Counted from the first letter of the stretch, positions 8,543 to 17,357 are shown. The stretch: 64,000 nucleotides of DNA from Bog-159 sp035308525 (GCA_035308525.1 DATGGM010000094.1:8320-72319); one strand, 5' to 3'. The notes: generated by a model from the letters alone, not told the origin. A program made the numbers and translations.

Positions 8543-9463
8543 ATGCCGTCAGAATCCCGCCGCTCCTTCCTCCAATTGGCCGCCACGCTGGGTGCGCTGG
8601 CGCCGTCCGCGGTGAGGGCCGCGGACCAGCCCGCCGGGCCGCTATTGCCGACCGTCAAATTCGGCAAATTCGAGATCACCAGGCTCATCGTGGGCTCGAA
8701 CCCCCTCTATGGCTACTCGCATTTTAACCACACGCTCGATCAGCTTATGCGCGAGTGGTATACCCAGGATCGGAAGATGGAAGTGCTGCATGCCTGCGAA
8801 CGGCACGGCATCAACACCTGGCAATTGCATTACAACGACCAACCCGTCGCGGACTTCCAGCGCTACCGCGCCGAAGGCGGCAACATGCACCTCGTGCTGC
8901 TGGCAGATTTCGCGCTGATGAAGGACCCAAAACTACTGGCGGAAGCCGCGAAACTCGGCCCGATGGGCATCGGGCATCACGGTAACCGCACCGACGAGCG
9001 TTTTCGCAACGGCGAGAAGAATAAGATCAAGGATTTTCTCAAAGCCGTACGCGACACCGGCGTGATGGTGGGCCTGTCGACCCATAACCCGGCCGTGATA
9101 GATACCGCCGAGGGAGAGAACTGGGACGTGGATTACTACCAGTGCTGCCTGTATCGCGTATCGCGCACGCCGGAGGAAGCCCGCGCCGAATTCGGCGAGT
9201 CGCCCATTGGCGAGACTTTCATGGAGAAGGATCCCGAGCGCATGTGCAAGATGATCCGCCAGACCCGCAAGCCCTGTCTGGCGTTCAAGCTGTTCGGCGC
9301 CGGCCGTACCAGCGGCTCCCCGGATGAGGTGGAGCGCGCCTTCCGTTTCGCACTGGCGAATATCAAACCGGCCGACGCCGTGATAGTCGGCATGTACCCG
9401 CGCTTCAAGGACGAAGTCAGCGAGAACACCGCCCTGGTGCGGCGGATCCTGACCGCCGCGTGA
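8543..9463 (+). CDS. Tat-exported TIM-barrel protein, aldo/keto-reductase-like
   Basis: A 306-residue protein beginning ESRRSFLQLAATLGAL, a twin-arginine signal with a typical hydrophobic core and an AxA-like cleavage region. The mature part (GKFEITRLIVGSNPLYG, DFLKAVRDTGVMVGLSTHNP, VDYYQCCLYR, KPCLAFKLFGAGR, ADAVIVGMYP) follows the strand pattern of an aldo/keto-reductase-type TIM barrel. I do not see the classical D-Y-K-H tetrad clearly. Tat export suggests that it folds, perhaps with a cofactor, before export. The substrate is unknown. It stands alone, and the next gene is convergent. Confidence 0.72.
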   Translation: MPSESRRSFLQLAATLGALAPSAVRAADQPAGPLLPTVKFGKFEITRLIVGSNPLYGYSHFNHTLDQLMREWYTQDRKMEVLHACERHGINTWQLHYNDQPVADFQRYRAEGGNMHLVLLADFALMKDPKLLAEAAKLGPMGIGHHGNRTDERFRNGEKNKIKDFLKAVRDTGVMVGLSTHNPAVIDTAEGENWDVDYYQCCLYRVSRTPEEARAEFGESPIGETFMEKDPERMCKMIRQTRKPCLAFKLFGAGRTSGSPDEVERAFRFALANIKPADAVIVGMYPRFKDEVSENTALVRRILTAA

Positions 9464-9466
9464 TTG

Positions 9467-10963
9467 TCATCGTTTTACCCCGGTGCCCGGATTCGGGTCC
9501 ATGGTCATGCGGAATTCGCCCGTCTTCGCCGTATCCTCAAAATCCACAATCACGTTGGTGCCGATGCCCTTCATGGAGCGATACCTCCACTGCTCGAACG
9601 GATTATTCACCGCCGGCAATCCGCCTCCCGCGGGCCGGCCATCTGAATGAAACTCAATCTCGTCCGGCGGGCCATACGTGATGTAGATTCGGCCGCGATC
9701 GGTCTTCCATCCCGGGACCGCCTGCCACTCGTAGTGCATGTCCGCGTACCCTATGCGCCGGTAGTGCTCGTCCCGGAACGTGTTATCGCGGCTCCCCGGT
9801 GTGGGGTTGCGGCGTTCCCAGAACTGGCTGATGAAATGCTCCCGCTCAGGGTCCGTCTTGAGACTCTGAAATGCAGCCCGTTCCCTGTCGTCGATGATGT
9901 ACACGACATCTTCGTTGACCCACCGGGTATACCGGTCGACCTTGGTTTGCGTTGCGGCGGGCCTAGCCGCACTCTGCGCCTGCCAGCCGGCCAGCGCGCC
10001 GACCGCCGCGATCATCAATATGCCGGCCGAGAAGACCGGCGCCAGGGCCGAGGCTTTCGGCGGGTACAGCAGACGATGAATTCGTTTCACGAGACTCCCT
10101 CCTGTAGCTGCCAGCACGGCTTCGTTCGCCGCCCAGCGGGTTTGTTCCAGAGCGGCCAGCGCGGCGGCATATTCACGGGCATCGCCACTGGCTGCCACTA
10201 CCAGATCGTCACAACACTTTTCGCGCTCGGCGCGGACTACACCGGAGATCCACCAGATCGCCGGGTGATAGAACAGGAAACTCTCCACCACCGTTTGCAG
10301 CAGGTTCGCCAGATAGTCGCGGCGGCCGATGTGCGCCAGTTCGTGCATCAGGATGGCCTCCGCCTGGCTGGCTGGCATGCCGGCCAGCAAGCCTATGGGA
10401 ACCAGAATCACCGGCCTCAGGTAACCGATGACTACGGGCACATCGGCCAGGCATGTTTCGAGCAGCACGACCGGCGTCGTGAGCCGCAGCCTGGCGCGAA
10501 GTTGTTCGAGCCGCCGCGGCCAGGGCTCGGGCGCGCCGCAGACCCCCCGCCGGCGCAGGCGTCCCGCCGCCATCCAGCCGAATGCGCTGCGCAGGTGAAA
10601 GAGTAGGACGCCCACCATCCAGAAGGGCGCCAGCCACGGCGGCACGTCCGCCAGGCGGAAGCGCATGTGCATGCCGGCCGATGAATCTCCGTCAAGGAGC
10701 GGCGCGCGCGGGATGGCGTTTGGCGTCGCCGGGGTAATCGCCTTTCCCTGCGGCGCCAGGATACAGAGGGTGACTACGAACGCCGCCAGCACGCCGAGCA
10801 TGGCCGCGCAGGCAACCGCATAACGGGCGCGCGCCGATCGAATGACAAAGAGCGCCGCCAGCAGGACCAACGCGATCACCGCGCCTTCCCAGAGCGAATG
10901 CACCAGGGTCCAGCCCAGAGCCCTGGCCAGGGGAGTTTCGACCAGATGCTCGATGACGGTCAT
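9467..10963 (-). CDS. M56 (BlaR1-like) membrane metallopeptidase fused to a GWxTD domain
   Basis: A 498-residue integral membrane protein. Residues 1-~340 form an M56 domain with several transmembrane helices, the zinc motif HELAH at 207-211 and a downstream AEREKCCDD helix for the third ligand. In BlaR1/MecR1 this domain cleaves the paired BlaI-type repressor. After a last hydrophobic segment, residues ~350-498 form a GWxTD domain (GWKTDRGRIYITYG, from residue 418) instead of a penicillin-binding sensor. The start overlaps the repressor stop by 4 bases, so the pair is a translational unit. The signal sensed by the GWxTD part is unknown. Confidence 0.9.
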   Translation of the reverse strand: MTVIEHLVETPLARALGWTLVHSLWEGAVIALVLLAALFVIRSARARYAVACAAMLGVLAAFVVTLCILAPQGKAITPATPNAIPRAPLLDGDSSAGMHMRFRLADVPPWLAPFWMVGVLLFHLRSAFGWMAAGRLRRRGVCGAPEPWPRRLEQLRARLRLTTPVVLLETCLADVPVVIGYLRPVILVPIGLLAGMPASQAEAILMHELAHIGRRDYLANLLQTVVESFLFYHPAIWWISGVVRAEREKCCDDLVVAASGDAREYAAALAALEQTRWAANEAVLAATGGSLVKRIHRLLYPPKASALAPVFSAGILMIAAVGALAGWQAQSAARPAATQTKVDRYTRWVNEDVVYIIDDRERAAFQSLKTDPEREHFISQFWERRNPTPGSRDNTFRDEHYRRIGYADMHYEWQAVPGWKTDRGRIYITYGPPDEIEFHSDGRPAGGGLPAVNNPFEQWRYRSMKGIGTNVIVDFEDTAKTGEFRMTMDPNPGTGVKR

Positions 10964-11346
10964 CGCGCCCCCTTTTGATATTCGTCGAGCAGCTGGCGCA
11001 GCTCCGACAGCTCTTTCCTGGATGCTCTCCGGGCCGACAGCGCGCCCACCAGCAGACCCTTGGCGGATCCGTTAAATGCGCGATGCAGCAGGTCGCCCGC
11101 GAGTTGCTGCTGGGTCCACTCGCGGGATCGCGCCGGCTGGTATACATGCGAACGCTGTGTCTCGTCGCGGCGCACGAGCCCCTTCTCGGCCATCACCTGC
11201 AGTTGTTTCAGTACGGTGGTATACTGTGCCGGCTTGCGTCCGGCGATGACGTCGTGCACGCCGCGCACGGTGCTGGGGCCACGGCTCCACAGCACAGTCA
11301 GGATCTCCAGTTCGGCGTCGGTGGGTTTGGGCGGCTCCCCGGGCAT
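10960..11346 (-). CDS. BlaI/MecI/CopY family transcriptional repressor
   Basis: A 128-residue winged-helix repressor (PTDAELEILTVLWSRGPSTVRGVHDVI then PAQYTTVLKQLQVMAEKGLVRRDE) with a C-terminal dimerisation helix region. The length is normal for the family. It precedes the M56 peptidase with a 4-base overlap, the usual repressor/antirepressor-protease arrangement. Proteolysis of the repressor by the M56 partner would relieve repression. A perfect palindrome lies 16 bases upstream of its start, consistent with autoregulation. The regulon beyond this pair cannot be seen. Confidence 0.93.
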   Translation of the reverse strand: MPGEPPKPTDAELEILTVLWSRGPSTVRGVHDVIAGRKPAQYTTVLKQLQVMAEKGLVRRDETQRSHVYQPARSREWTQQQLAGDLLHRAFNGSAKGLLVGALSARRASRKELSELRQLLDEYQKGAR

Positions 11347-11657
11347 CTACGACGACTATACTACGATGGCTATCGTATGTCAAGCGACTCTGGCTTAAGA
11401 ACCGCATTTCCTTCGTCGCGCTTTCCTCGGCGACGGTACTCAATACGGGGATCGGTGATCGGCGATATTCTCGCCATCGCAGCCGGACGGTGTCCCTATT
11501 TCTATTGGTGTCCGGCCCTGGAGTAGAGACATATGTTCGCGTCGATTGGGACTACGACGTTCGCCGATGGATGAAGACAATCGCACGCGCAACGCCTGGA
11601 TGAAGCCGCATCAGACAAGATTCTACTCTTTGTAATCCCGCCGGCGCCGTGTTGTAA
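11347..11657. other. Intergenic region
   Basis: No gene is supported here. Besides the operator near 11362-11377 it contains a 7-bp hairpin (11482-11488 with 11510-11516) and a smaller one (GGCGA/TCGCC at 11461-11475). Neither is followed by a T run. Their role is unknown. Confidence 0.6.
11362..11377. promoter_or_regulatory. Palindromic operator upstream of the BlaI-type repressor
   Basis: TACGATGGCTATCGTA has perfect 6-bp half-sites around four central bases, as in BlaI/MecI/CopY operators, which have TAC/GTA-type half-sites. A related imperfect copy starting CTACGA precedes it at 11348-11360. The position fits autorepression. Confidence 0.6.
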
Positions 11658-13529
11658 TCAATCCGGCAGCGTGAACGCCACCAGCGCATCGCCCACCGGC
11701 GAGTTCGGCGCATCGTGGCCGCCCGCGGCGATCACCACGTACTGCTTCCCGCCCGCCGTGCGATACGTCATGGGGGTAGCCCGCGCGCTGGTCGGCAGGT
11801 TGCCCTTCCACAACAGGCCCCCAGTCTCGACATCGAATGCCCGGATGTGGGGATCGAGTGTAGCGCCCAGGAAGACAAGTCCACCGGCCGTGACGATGGG
11901 TCCACCGAGCGCGGGTGAGCCGAGTTTCTCGCCGACATCTTCGGGCAGCCAGGGCAGCGCGCCGATAGTGACTTCCCACTTCTTCTCGCCGCTAGCCGCG
12001 TCGATGGCTTCCAGTGTGCCGAACGGCGGAGGATTGCAGGGAATGTGCTTCGGGTTGAGTAAAAAGGTGCGCGCCAGGCCATACGGCGTGCCGCGCTGCC
12101 GCGCATATTCGACACCGGGTTCCTTGCCTTCTTCCGCGTCGAACTTCTCGCGCGGGATCAGGCGAATGTAGGCCGCCAGCCGGTTGGTCGGGATAATCAG
12201 CAAGCCGCGCGCGGGATCGAACGCCGCGCCGCCCCAAGCCATGCCGCCGATATTGCCCGGAAATATGATCGAGCCGTTGACGCTCGGCGGCGTGAAGATG
12301 CCCTCCGCGCGCTTGCCGCGGATCATCTCCTGGCACCACTTGCGATCTTCGCCGGTCAGTCCCCAGGCGTTATCCGCGGTGAGCGATTGCGGCACCAGCG
12401 GCTTCGGCAGAATCGGGAATGGCTGCGTCAGAGACGCCTTCTCGCCCGGCACGTCGCTCGGCGGCGCAGGCCGCTCCTCAACGCCGAAGATCGGTTCGCC
12501 CGTCTCGCGGTTCAGCAGGAACAGGTTCCCCGTCTTCGATCCCACCGCCACTGCCGGTATCTGCTTTCCATTGCGCTTGATGGTGAACAGCAGGGGTTGT
12601 GGGGCAATATCGTAGTCCCACAAATCGTGATGCACGGTCTGAAAATGCCACGCCATCTTACCGGTATCCGCGTGGAGGGCCACCAGGCTGTCGGCATACA
12701 GATTGTTGCCGGGACGCTCGCCGCCGTAATAATCCGGGCTGGCGCTGGTAGTCGGCAGGAAGATCAGCTTCCGCTCGGGATCGGTGGAAATGATCGACCA
12801 GGTATTGGCGGCGCCGGTGCGCTGGCCAGGCATGGGATCCCAGGTCCAGGCCAGTTGCCCGCTGCGGGCGTCGAACGCGCGAACCTCGCCGCTGGCGGCG
12901 TCCGCGTAATTGTTGTCGGCTATGCCGGACCCTACCACCACCAGGTCGCCGATAATGGCCGGCGGTGAGGTCTGTTCGTATTCCGATTTGTAATGCGGCG
13001 GATTGCGCAAACCCTGCCGCAGATCCACCATGCCGCCGACACCGAAGTTGTCGCAAGCCTTTCCTGTGGCCGCGTCAATCGCGAACAGCCGCGCGTCGAT
13101 GGTGGCCACAAAGATTCGGCGCCGGCCGCCTTTAGAATCGATCCACATGGATGCGCCGCGGTTCGCGAAGTCGCCGAAGCCTGCCTTGATATCCGACTTC
13201 GGATCGAAGGCCCACTTCTGTGTCCCCGTCGTGGGATCCAGCGCGATCAGCCGGCCGAAAGGTGTCGTTACGTAGAGCACGCCGTCGATGTAGAGAGGCG
13301 TACACTCAAACGCCGTTACCTTTCCGCCATGGCCCTTGGGATCGTACATATCGCCGGTGTGGAAGGTCCACGCGACTTGCAGGTTCTTGACGTTTCGCCG
13401 GTTGATTTGATCGAGCGGCGAATATTTCGTGCCGCCGGAATCGTGACCGTAAACCGGCCAGTCGCCGTCCTGCGGAGACGCAGCGGCCAGCAGGGCCGCC
13501 GCCAGCAGAGTAGTCAGTGTGAGCTTCAT
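11658..13529 (-). CDS. PQQ-dependent dehydrogenase (quinoprotein glucose-dehydrogenase type)
   Basis: A 623-residue periplasmic quinoprotein with a cleavable signal peptide (residues 1-~18) and an eight-bladed propeller. Typical stretches include DWPVYGHDSGGTKYSPLDQI, VAWTFHTGD, PLYIDGVLYVTTPFGRLIALDP, GASMWID, and WDYDIAPQPLLFTI. It lacks the five N-terminal transmembrane helices of membrane glucose dehydrogenase, so it is a soluble-propeller form of the Gcd family. It would oxidise an aldose or alcohol in the periplasm with PQQ. The exact substrate is not decided by sequence alone. It starts in a 4-base overlap with the methyltransferase gene. No PQQ biosynthesis genes are in the window. 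Confidence 0.92.
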   Translation of the reverse strand: MKLTLTTLLAAALLAAASPQDGDWPVYGHDSGGTKYSPLDQINRRNVKNLQVAWTFHTGDMYDPKGHGGKVTAFECTPLYIDGVLYVTTPFGRLIALDPTTGTQKWAFDPKSDIKAGFGDFANRGASMWIDSKGGRRRIFVATIDARLFAIDAATGKACDNFGVGGMVDLRQGLRNPPHYKSEYEQTSPPAIIGDLVVVGSGIADNNYADAASGEVRAFDARSGQLAWTWDPMPGQRTGAANTWSIISTDPERKLIFLPTTSASPDYYGGERPGNNLYADSLVALHADTGKMAWHFQTVHHDLWDYDIAPQPLLFTIKRNGKQIPAVAVGSKTGNLFLLNRETGEPIFGVEERPAPPSDVPGEKASLTQPFPILPKPLVPQSLTADNAWGLTGEDRKWCQEMIRGKRAEGIFTPPSVNGSIIFPGNIGGMAWGGAAFDPARGLLIIPTNRLAAYIRLIPREKFDAEEGKEPGVEYARQRGTPYGLARTFLLNPKHIPCNPPPFGTLEAIDAASGEKKWEVTIGALPWLPEDVGEKLGSPALGGPIVTAGGLVFLGATLDPHIRAFDVETGGLLWKGNLPTSARATPMTYRTAGGKQYVVIAAGGHDAPNSPVGDALVAFTLPD

Positions 13530-14347
13530 CGGCTTCGCCGTCCAATATACAGGAAATGATCGGACATCCCCAACCCCTCAGCGGTGGTCCCCGTGATTTC
13601 GATCAGGTCCAGCCACGCCGCGGCCTCTTCGGATGGCAGGTCGTTGAGGGTTGGCTGGCAGATGTTGCTGAAGGACTCGACGCCCGCCACCGCCAGTTCT
13701 TCAAACTCGCCGCGAAACATTTCGCGGAAATCGGCAACCGTGCACAAGTGCGCGAAGCCGATGGGTGGCGCGTGATCCGGGTCCATATTCCCATTGCGCA
13801 GATACTGCTCGTGAAACGCCTTCCGTCCGCACACGACGTGCGGAAACAGGTGGAAGAAATCGCGCAGATAAGACAGCCTGTTGATTCCAGCGGCGAACAG
13901 GACTCCCGCGGGCTTCAAGATGCGGACCGTTTCCGCCACCGCCCGCCGCCGGTCTTCCGGCGCGCACAAATGATAGAGCGGACCGAGCATCAATACGGCG
14001 TCGAAGGCGCCGCCGGCGAGGCTGACCAGCGACGTAGCCGATTCACACGAGATAGCGGCGATGGACTCGCTCAGGCCCGCGGCCCGCAATCGGTCGGCGG
14101 CAGCCTCCAACAACCGCGCCGACACATCCACCAGGTGCAGCCGGCAGCCCCTGCGGGCCAGGAATTCGGAATAAATGCCCGCGCCCACGCCGAGCTCGGC
14201 CACCTCCGCGCCGGCCGCCACGAACCTGCCTAGCCACCGCTCGGTGATGGCGCGCTCTACCGGACAATCGCGCGTCAGCCGCGTAAGTTCCGCTTCGAAG
14301 ATGGCGGTGTCGTAATAGCGGGCTACGCTCTCCTCATTGGCCTGCAC
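13526..14347 (-). CDS. Class I SAM-dependent methyltransferase
   Basis: A 273-residue Rossmann-type methyltransferase. The SAM-binding motif VAELGVGAGIYSEFLARRG lies at about residues 49-67, followed by LVDVSARLLEAA, DAVLMLGPLYHL and a LKPAGVLF strand. The substrate is unknown. The family resembles small-molecule methyltransferases of the UbiE/Methyltransf_11 type. Its start overlaps the end of serS by 14 bases and its stop overlaps the next gene by 4, so it is translated as part of a serS-methyltransferase-quinoprotein unit, an odd combination with no obvious shared pathway. Confidence 0.88.
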   Translation of the reverse strand: MQANEESVARYYDTAIFEAELTRLTRDCPVERAITERWLGRFVAAGAEVAELGVGAGIYSEFLARRGCRLHLVDVSARLLEAAADRLRAAGLSESIAAISCESATSLVSLAGGAFDAVLMLGPLYHLCAPEDRRRAVAETVRILKPAGVLFAAGINRLSYLRDFFHLFPHVVCGRKAFHEQYLRNGNMDPDHAPPIGFAHLCTVADFREMFRGEFEELAVAGVESFSNICQPTLNDLPSEEAAAWLDLIEITGTTAEGLGMSDHFLYIGRRSR

Positions 14348-15620
14348 CGGCCCGCCCTCCGATGACTTCCACGCCCAGGTAGGGACGCAGCACTTCGGGA
14401 ACCACCACGCTGCCGTCTTTCCGCTGGTAGTTCTCCACGATTGCCACCCACGTGCGGCCCACCGCCAGCCCGCTGCCGTTCAGCGTATGCGCGAACTCGC
14501 TCTTGCCTTTTTCGGATTTGAACCGGATGCTCGCCCGCCGCGCCTGGAATGCCTCGTAATTCGAGCAGGACGAAATCTCCTTGTAGGCGTTCTGACCGGG
14601 CAGCCACACCTCGATATCATAAGTTTTGGCCGAGGAGAAACTGGTGTCGCCGGTCGATAGCACCACCGTCCGATATGCCAATCCCAACCGCCGCAGAATA
14701 TCTTCTGCGTCGGCGGTCAGTTTCTCCAGTTCATCGTAGCTGTGGTCCGGATGTGTGAACTTCACCAGCTCCACCTTCTGAAACTGGTGCTGCCGGATGA
14801 TGCCCCGCACGTCGCGGCCATAAGACCCCGCCTCGCTGCGAAAGCACGGCGTGTACGCGCACAGCTTCACGGGCAGTTGGCCGGCTTCCAGCGTCTCGTT
14901 GCGATACAGATTGGTTACGGGCACCTCGGCTGTGGGGATCAGCCAGAAGTCCGTGCTCTCACACTTGAACAGGTCCGCCGCGAATTTCGGCAGTTGGCCG
15001 GTGCCGAACAGGCTGGCCGAATTGACCATAAACGGCGGCAGCACTTCGGTATAGCCGTGCTCGCGCGTGTGCACGTCGAGCATGAAGTTGACCAGCGCCC
15101 GCTCCAGTTTCGCGCCCAGGCCCCAGTAGACCGCGAATCGTGCGCCGGTAACTTTGGCCGCGCGCTCCAGGTCCAGGATGCCCAACTCCGGACCCAGGTC
15201 CCAGTGCGCCTTGGGCTCGAAGTCGAAGCGTGGGGGCTCGCCCACGCGCCGGACCTCCACGTTATCCGCCTCGCTGCGCCCCACCGGCACCGACTCGTGC
15301 GGCACGTTCGGAATGGCGGCCAGCAGCTCGCGAAATGCTTCGTTGGCGGCCTTCTCCTCGGCGTCCAGCGCCGCGATACGCGCGCCAATGGCGCGCATCC
15401 CCTGCTGGCGTTCGGTGGTGTCTACGCCCTCGCGCCGCAGTTTGCCGATCTCAACTGTTTCGGCATTACGGCGGGCCTTCAGTTGCTCGGATTCGGCGAT
15501 GGCGGCCCGCCGCCGCTGGTCCAATTCCCTGTAAGTATCCAGACCGGGGATGTTGCCGCGGGTCTGGAGCCGCTCGGCGACGCGGTCGAAGTTTGCGCGA
15601 AACCAGGCCAGATCGTACAT
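14334..15620 (-). CDS. serS: Serine--tRNA ligase
   Basis: A class II aminoacyl-tRNA synthetase of 428 residues, the normal length. The N-terminal ~100 residues form the tRNA-binding coiled-coil arm (RRRAAIAESEQLKARRN and onward). The catalytic domain has motif 2 (FRSEAGSYGRDVRGIIRQHQF) and motif 3 (NGSGLAVGRTWVAIVENYQ). It charges tRNA-Ser and tRNA-Sec with serine in the cytoplasm. The start at 15620 has no good ribosome binding site, but TAGCAT ends 6 bases upstream. Confidence 0.97.
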   Translation of the reverse strand: MYDLAWFRANFDRVAERLQTRGNIPGLDTYRELDQRRRAAIAESEQLKARRNAETVEIGKLRREGVDTTERQQGMRAIGARIAALDAEEKAANEAFRELLAAIPNVPHESVPVGRSEADNVEVRRVGEPPRFDFEPKAHWDLGPELGILDLERAAKVTGARFAVYWGLGAKLERALVNFMLDVHTREHGYTEVLPPFMVNSASLFGTGQLPKFAADLFKCESTDFWLIPTAEVPVTNLYRNETLEAGQLPVKLCAYTPCFRSEAGSYGRDVRGIIRQHQFQKVELVKFTHPDHSYDELEKLTADAEDILRRLGLAYRTVVLSTGDTSFSSAKTYDIEVWLPGQNAYKEISSCSNYEAFQARRASIRFKSEKGKSEFAHTLNGSGLAVGRTWVAIVENYQRKDGSVVVPEVLRPYLGVEVIGGRAGAGQ

Positions 15621-15703
15621 CTATCCATGCTAACAGCCAGCCGGCGGCGCGGACGGGCACACGCCCGGCTGGCCTTTCTACGGCGGCGGGCGGGCGTCAG
15701 ACC

Positions 15704-15886
15704 CTACTCGTCGTCTTCCTCAACTGTTACGGGTTCGAGGTCTTCGGCTTCGAAAATCTGGCGACAGTCGAGGCATTCGAGGTATTCCACGCCGTCGCGC
15801 CGGGCGATGATTTCCGTACGATGGTGCTCACATGCGGGCTGCATAAAGCAAGACTTAGGATTTATTCTAATGAAGTCAAAAGCCAT
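15704..15886 (-). CDS. Small zinc-ribbon-like protein
   Basis: A 60-residue acidic-tailed protein (or 46 residues if the ATG at 15844 is used). It carries CEHHRTEIIARRDGVEYLECLDC, a CxxH plus CxxC arrangement fit for a zinc knuckle, then an acidic EAEDLEP...EEDDE tail. Small proteins of this type are known as conserved unknowns. The start is uncertain because a near-consensus promoter covers the first ATG. Transcripts from it would contain only the 15844 start, which begins directly at the zinc-binding part. Confidence 0.7.
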   Translation of the reverse strand: MAFDFIRINPKSCFMQPACEHHRTEIIARRDGVEYLECLDCRQIFEAEDLEPVTVEEDDE

Positions 15887-15891
15887 GTCAA
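15864..15891 (-). promoter_or_regulatory. Near-consensus sigma70 promoter
   Basis: On the minus strand TTGACA (15886-15891) is followed after 16 bases by TAGAAT (15864-15869). Transcription would begin near 15857, inside the longer reading of the zinc-ribbon gene, and would favour its internal ATG at 15844. Confidence 0.55.
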
Positions 15892-15964
15892 GGGCCTTTT
15901 CGTTATTTTTTTGCAATCTTCGGGCCAGAAAGTCCGCCTGGAGGGCGTTTTTTGAGCTCTGAGC

Positions 15965-15970
15965 TACAAT
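15965..15970 (+). promoter_or_regulatory. Putative -10 box for leaderless hemB
   Basis: TACAAT ends 7 bases before the hemB ATG at 15978. The AGGTG next to the ATG is too close to act as a ribosome binding site. Confidence 0.45.
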
Positions 15971-15977
15971 TTAGGTG

Positions 15978-16946
15978 ATGCCGTTCCCGATTCACCGCAT
16001 GCGCCGGTTACGCGCCACCGAGCCCGTCCGCAACCTGGTCCGGGAGACGCGCCTGGATCCGGCGGCGTTCGTCCTGCCGCTGTTCGCTTGCCCCGGGGAG
16101 GGCATCCGCCGCGAAATCAGCGCCATGCCGGGCCACTGCCAGCTATCCGTGGATCAAATCGTGCGGGAATGCCGGGAAGTGAAGTCGCTCGGAATCGGAG
16201 GTGTGATCCTGTTCGGCCTGCCCGAAACCAAGGACGAAACAGCCTCGGGAGCCTATGCCGACGATGGCATCGTGCAGCGTGCCATTCGCGCCATTCGCAG
16301 CCAGGTTCCCGGGCTGCTCATCATCACCGATGTCTGTAATTGCGAGTACACCAGCCACGGGCATTGCGGCAAAATTGTCAACGGCGAAGTAGATAATGAC
16401 CAGACGCTGGCTTGGCTGGCGGCTTCCGCCGTGTCACACGCCCGCGCCGGCGCTGACATCGTGGCTCCCTCGGATATGATGGATGGCCGCGTGGCCGCCA
16501 TCCGCCACGAGCTGGACGCCAACGGCTTCTCACAAATTCCGATCCTATCCTACGCCGCCAAGTTCGCCTCGGTTTTCTACGGACCTTTCCGCGAGGCGGC
16601 CGAATCCACCCCCCAATTCGGCGATCGCCGCAGCTACCAGATGGACCCCGCCAATGGGCGCGAGGCCATGCACGAAATCGAACTGGATCTGGAAGAGGGC
16701 GCCGATATGATCATGGTCAAGCCAGCCATGCCCTACCTCGACCTGATCCATGAAGCCCGCCGCCGTTTCGACGTGCCCATCGCCGCCTACCAGGTATCCG
16801 GCGAGTTTTCCATGATCGAAGCCGCCGCGCGCAACGGCTGGATCGATCACGACCGCGCCATGCTGGAAAGCCTGACCTGCATCCGCCGCGCCGGCGCCCA
16901 GATTATTCTGACCTACTTCGCCAAGCCCGCCGCCAGGCTGCTCTGA
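15978..16946 (+). CDS. hemB: Porphobilinogen synthase (delta-aminolevulinate dehydratase)
   Basis: Condenses two 5-aminolevulinate molecules to porphobilinogen in haem synthesis. The 322-residue protein has the zinc-type cysteine triad (Cys120, Cys122 and Cys130 in DVCNCEYTSHGHCG) and both active-site lysines, Lys195 (SYAAKFAS) and the Schiff-base Lys248 (MIMVKPAMPYLD). It is therefore a zinc-dependent form, not the magnesium-only Asp-rich form. ATG 15978 is preferred over a GTG at 15975. It is monocistronic here, with no other haem genes adjacent, and appears to have a leaderless promoter. Confidence 0.97.
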   Translation: MPFPIHRMRRLRATEPVRNLVRETRLDPAAFVLPLFACPGEGIRREISAMPGHCQLSVDQIVRECREVKSLGIGGVILFGLPETKDETASGAYADDGIVQRAIRAIRSQVPGLLIITDVCNCEYTSHGHCGKIVNGEVDNDQTLAWLAASAVSHARAGADIVAPSDMMDGRVAAIRHELDANGFSQIPILSYAAKFASVFYGPFREAAESTPQFGDRRSYQMDPANGREAMHEIELDLEEGADMIMVKPAMPYLDLIHEARRRFDVPIAAYQVSGEFSMIEAAARNGWIDHDRAMLESLTCIRRAGAQIILTYFAKPAARLL

Positions 16947-16958
16947 TCGCGCGGCGCT

Positions 16959-17357
16959 TTATCCACCGGCCGAGTTCACCAATTTGACGAATTCAAGTTC
17001 GCCGGCCGTGGCTACGTCGATCTCCGCATCCAACGAATGCAGACGCACGCCGTTGGCGAACACCAAAAAGCCGTTGGATTCGAATGCGCGTTCCGTGCGC
17101 CGTACCTCATTCTGCGAGTCTAACGCGCGGACGCGTTTTACCTGAGGGTAGCCGTTCAGGATCAATTCGGATTCCTCCGGCGCCACCAGGCCGTGATACC
17201 CCTCCGGGTGCTGCTCATTGAATGCATCCACATCCCGGCGGACCCGCTCGGCAATCAGCTCGCGCAACGTGAGACGCGGAGCCGGCGCTTCCCAATCCCG
17301 CGACACGCGCCCTCCACCAGGCACATAATCGACCATTTTGAGGTTCATCGAGACCAT
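16959..17357 (-). CDS. Hypothetical protein
   Basis: A 132-residue soluble protein with no signal peptide or membrane segment. The middle (LTLRELIAERVRRDVDAFNEQHP) is a charged helix. The C-terminal half, including RRTERAFESNGFLVFANGVRLHSLDAEIDV and ELEFVKLV, looks beta-rich. I do not recognise the family. Three in-frame ATGs (17357, 17348, 17336) make the start uncertain and none has a clear ribosome binding site. It stands between convergent hemB and the phosphatase gene on its own strand. Confidence 0.7.
   Translation of the reverse strand: MVSMNLKMVDYVPGGGRVSRDWEAPAPRLTLRELIAERVRRDVDAFNEQHPEGYHGLVAPEESELILNGYPQVKRVRALDSQNEVRRTERAFESNGFLVFANGVRLHSLDAEIDVATAGELEFVKLVNSAGG

Noticed and set aside
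11482..11516. Hairpin downstream of the quinoprotein gene as a terminator
   Set aside because: It lies about 140 bases beyond the stop, has a 21-base loop and no T tract on either strand.
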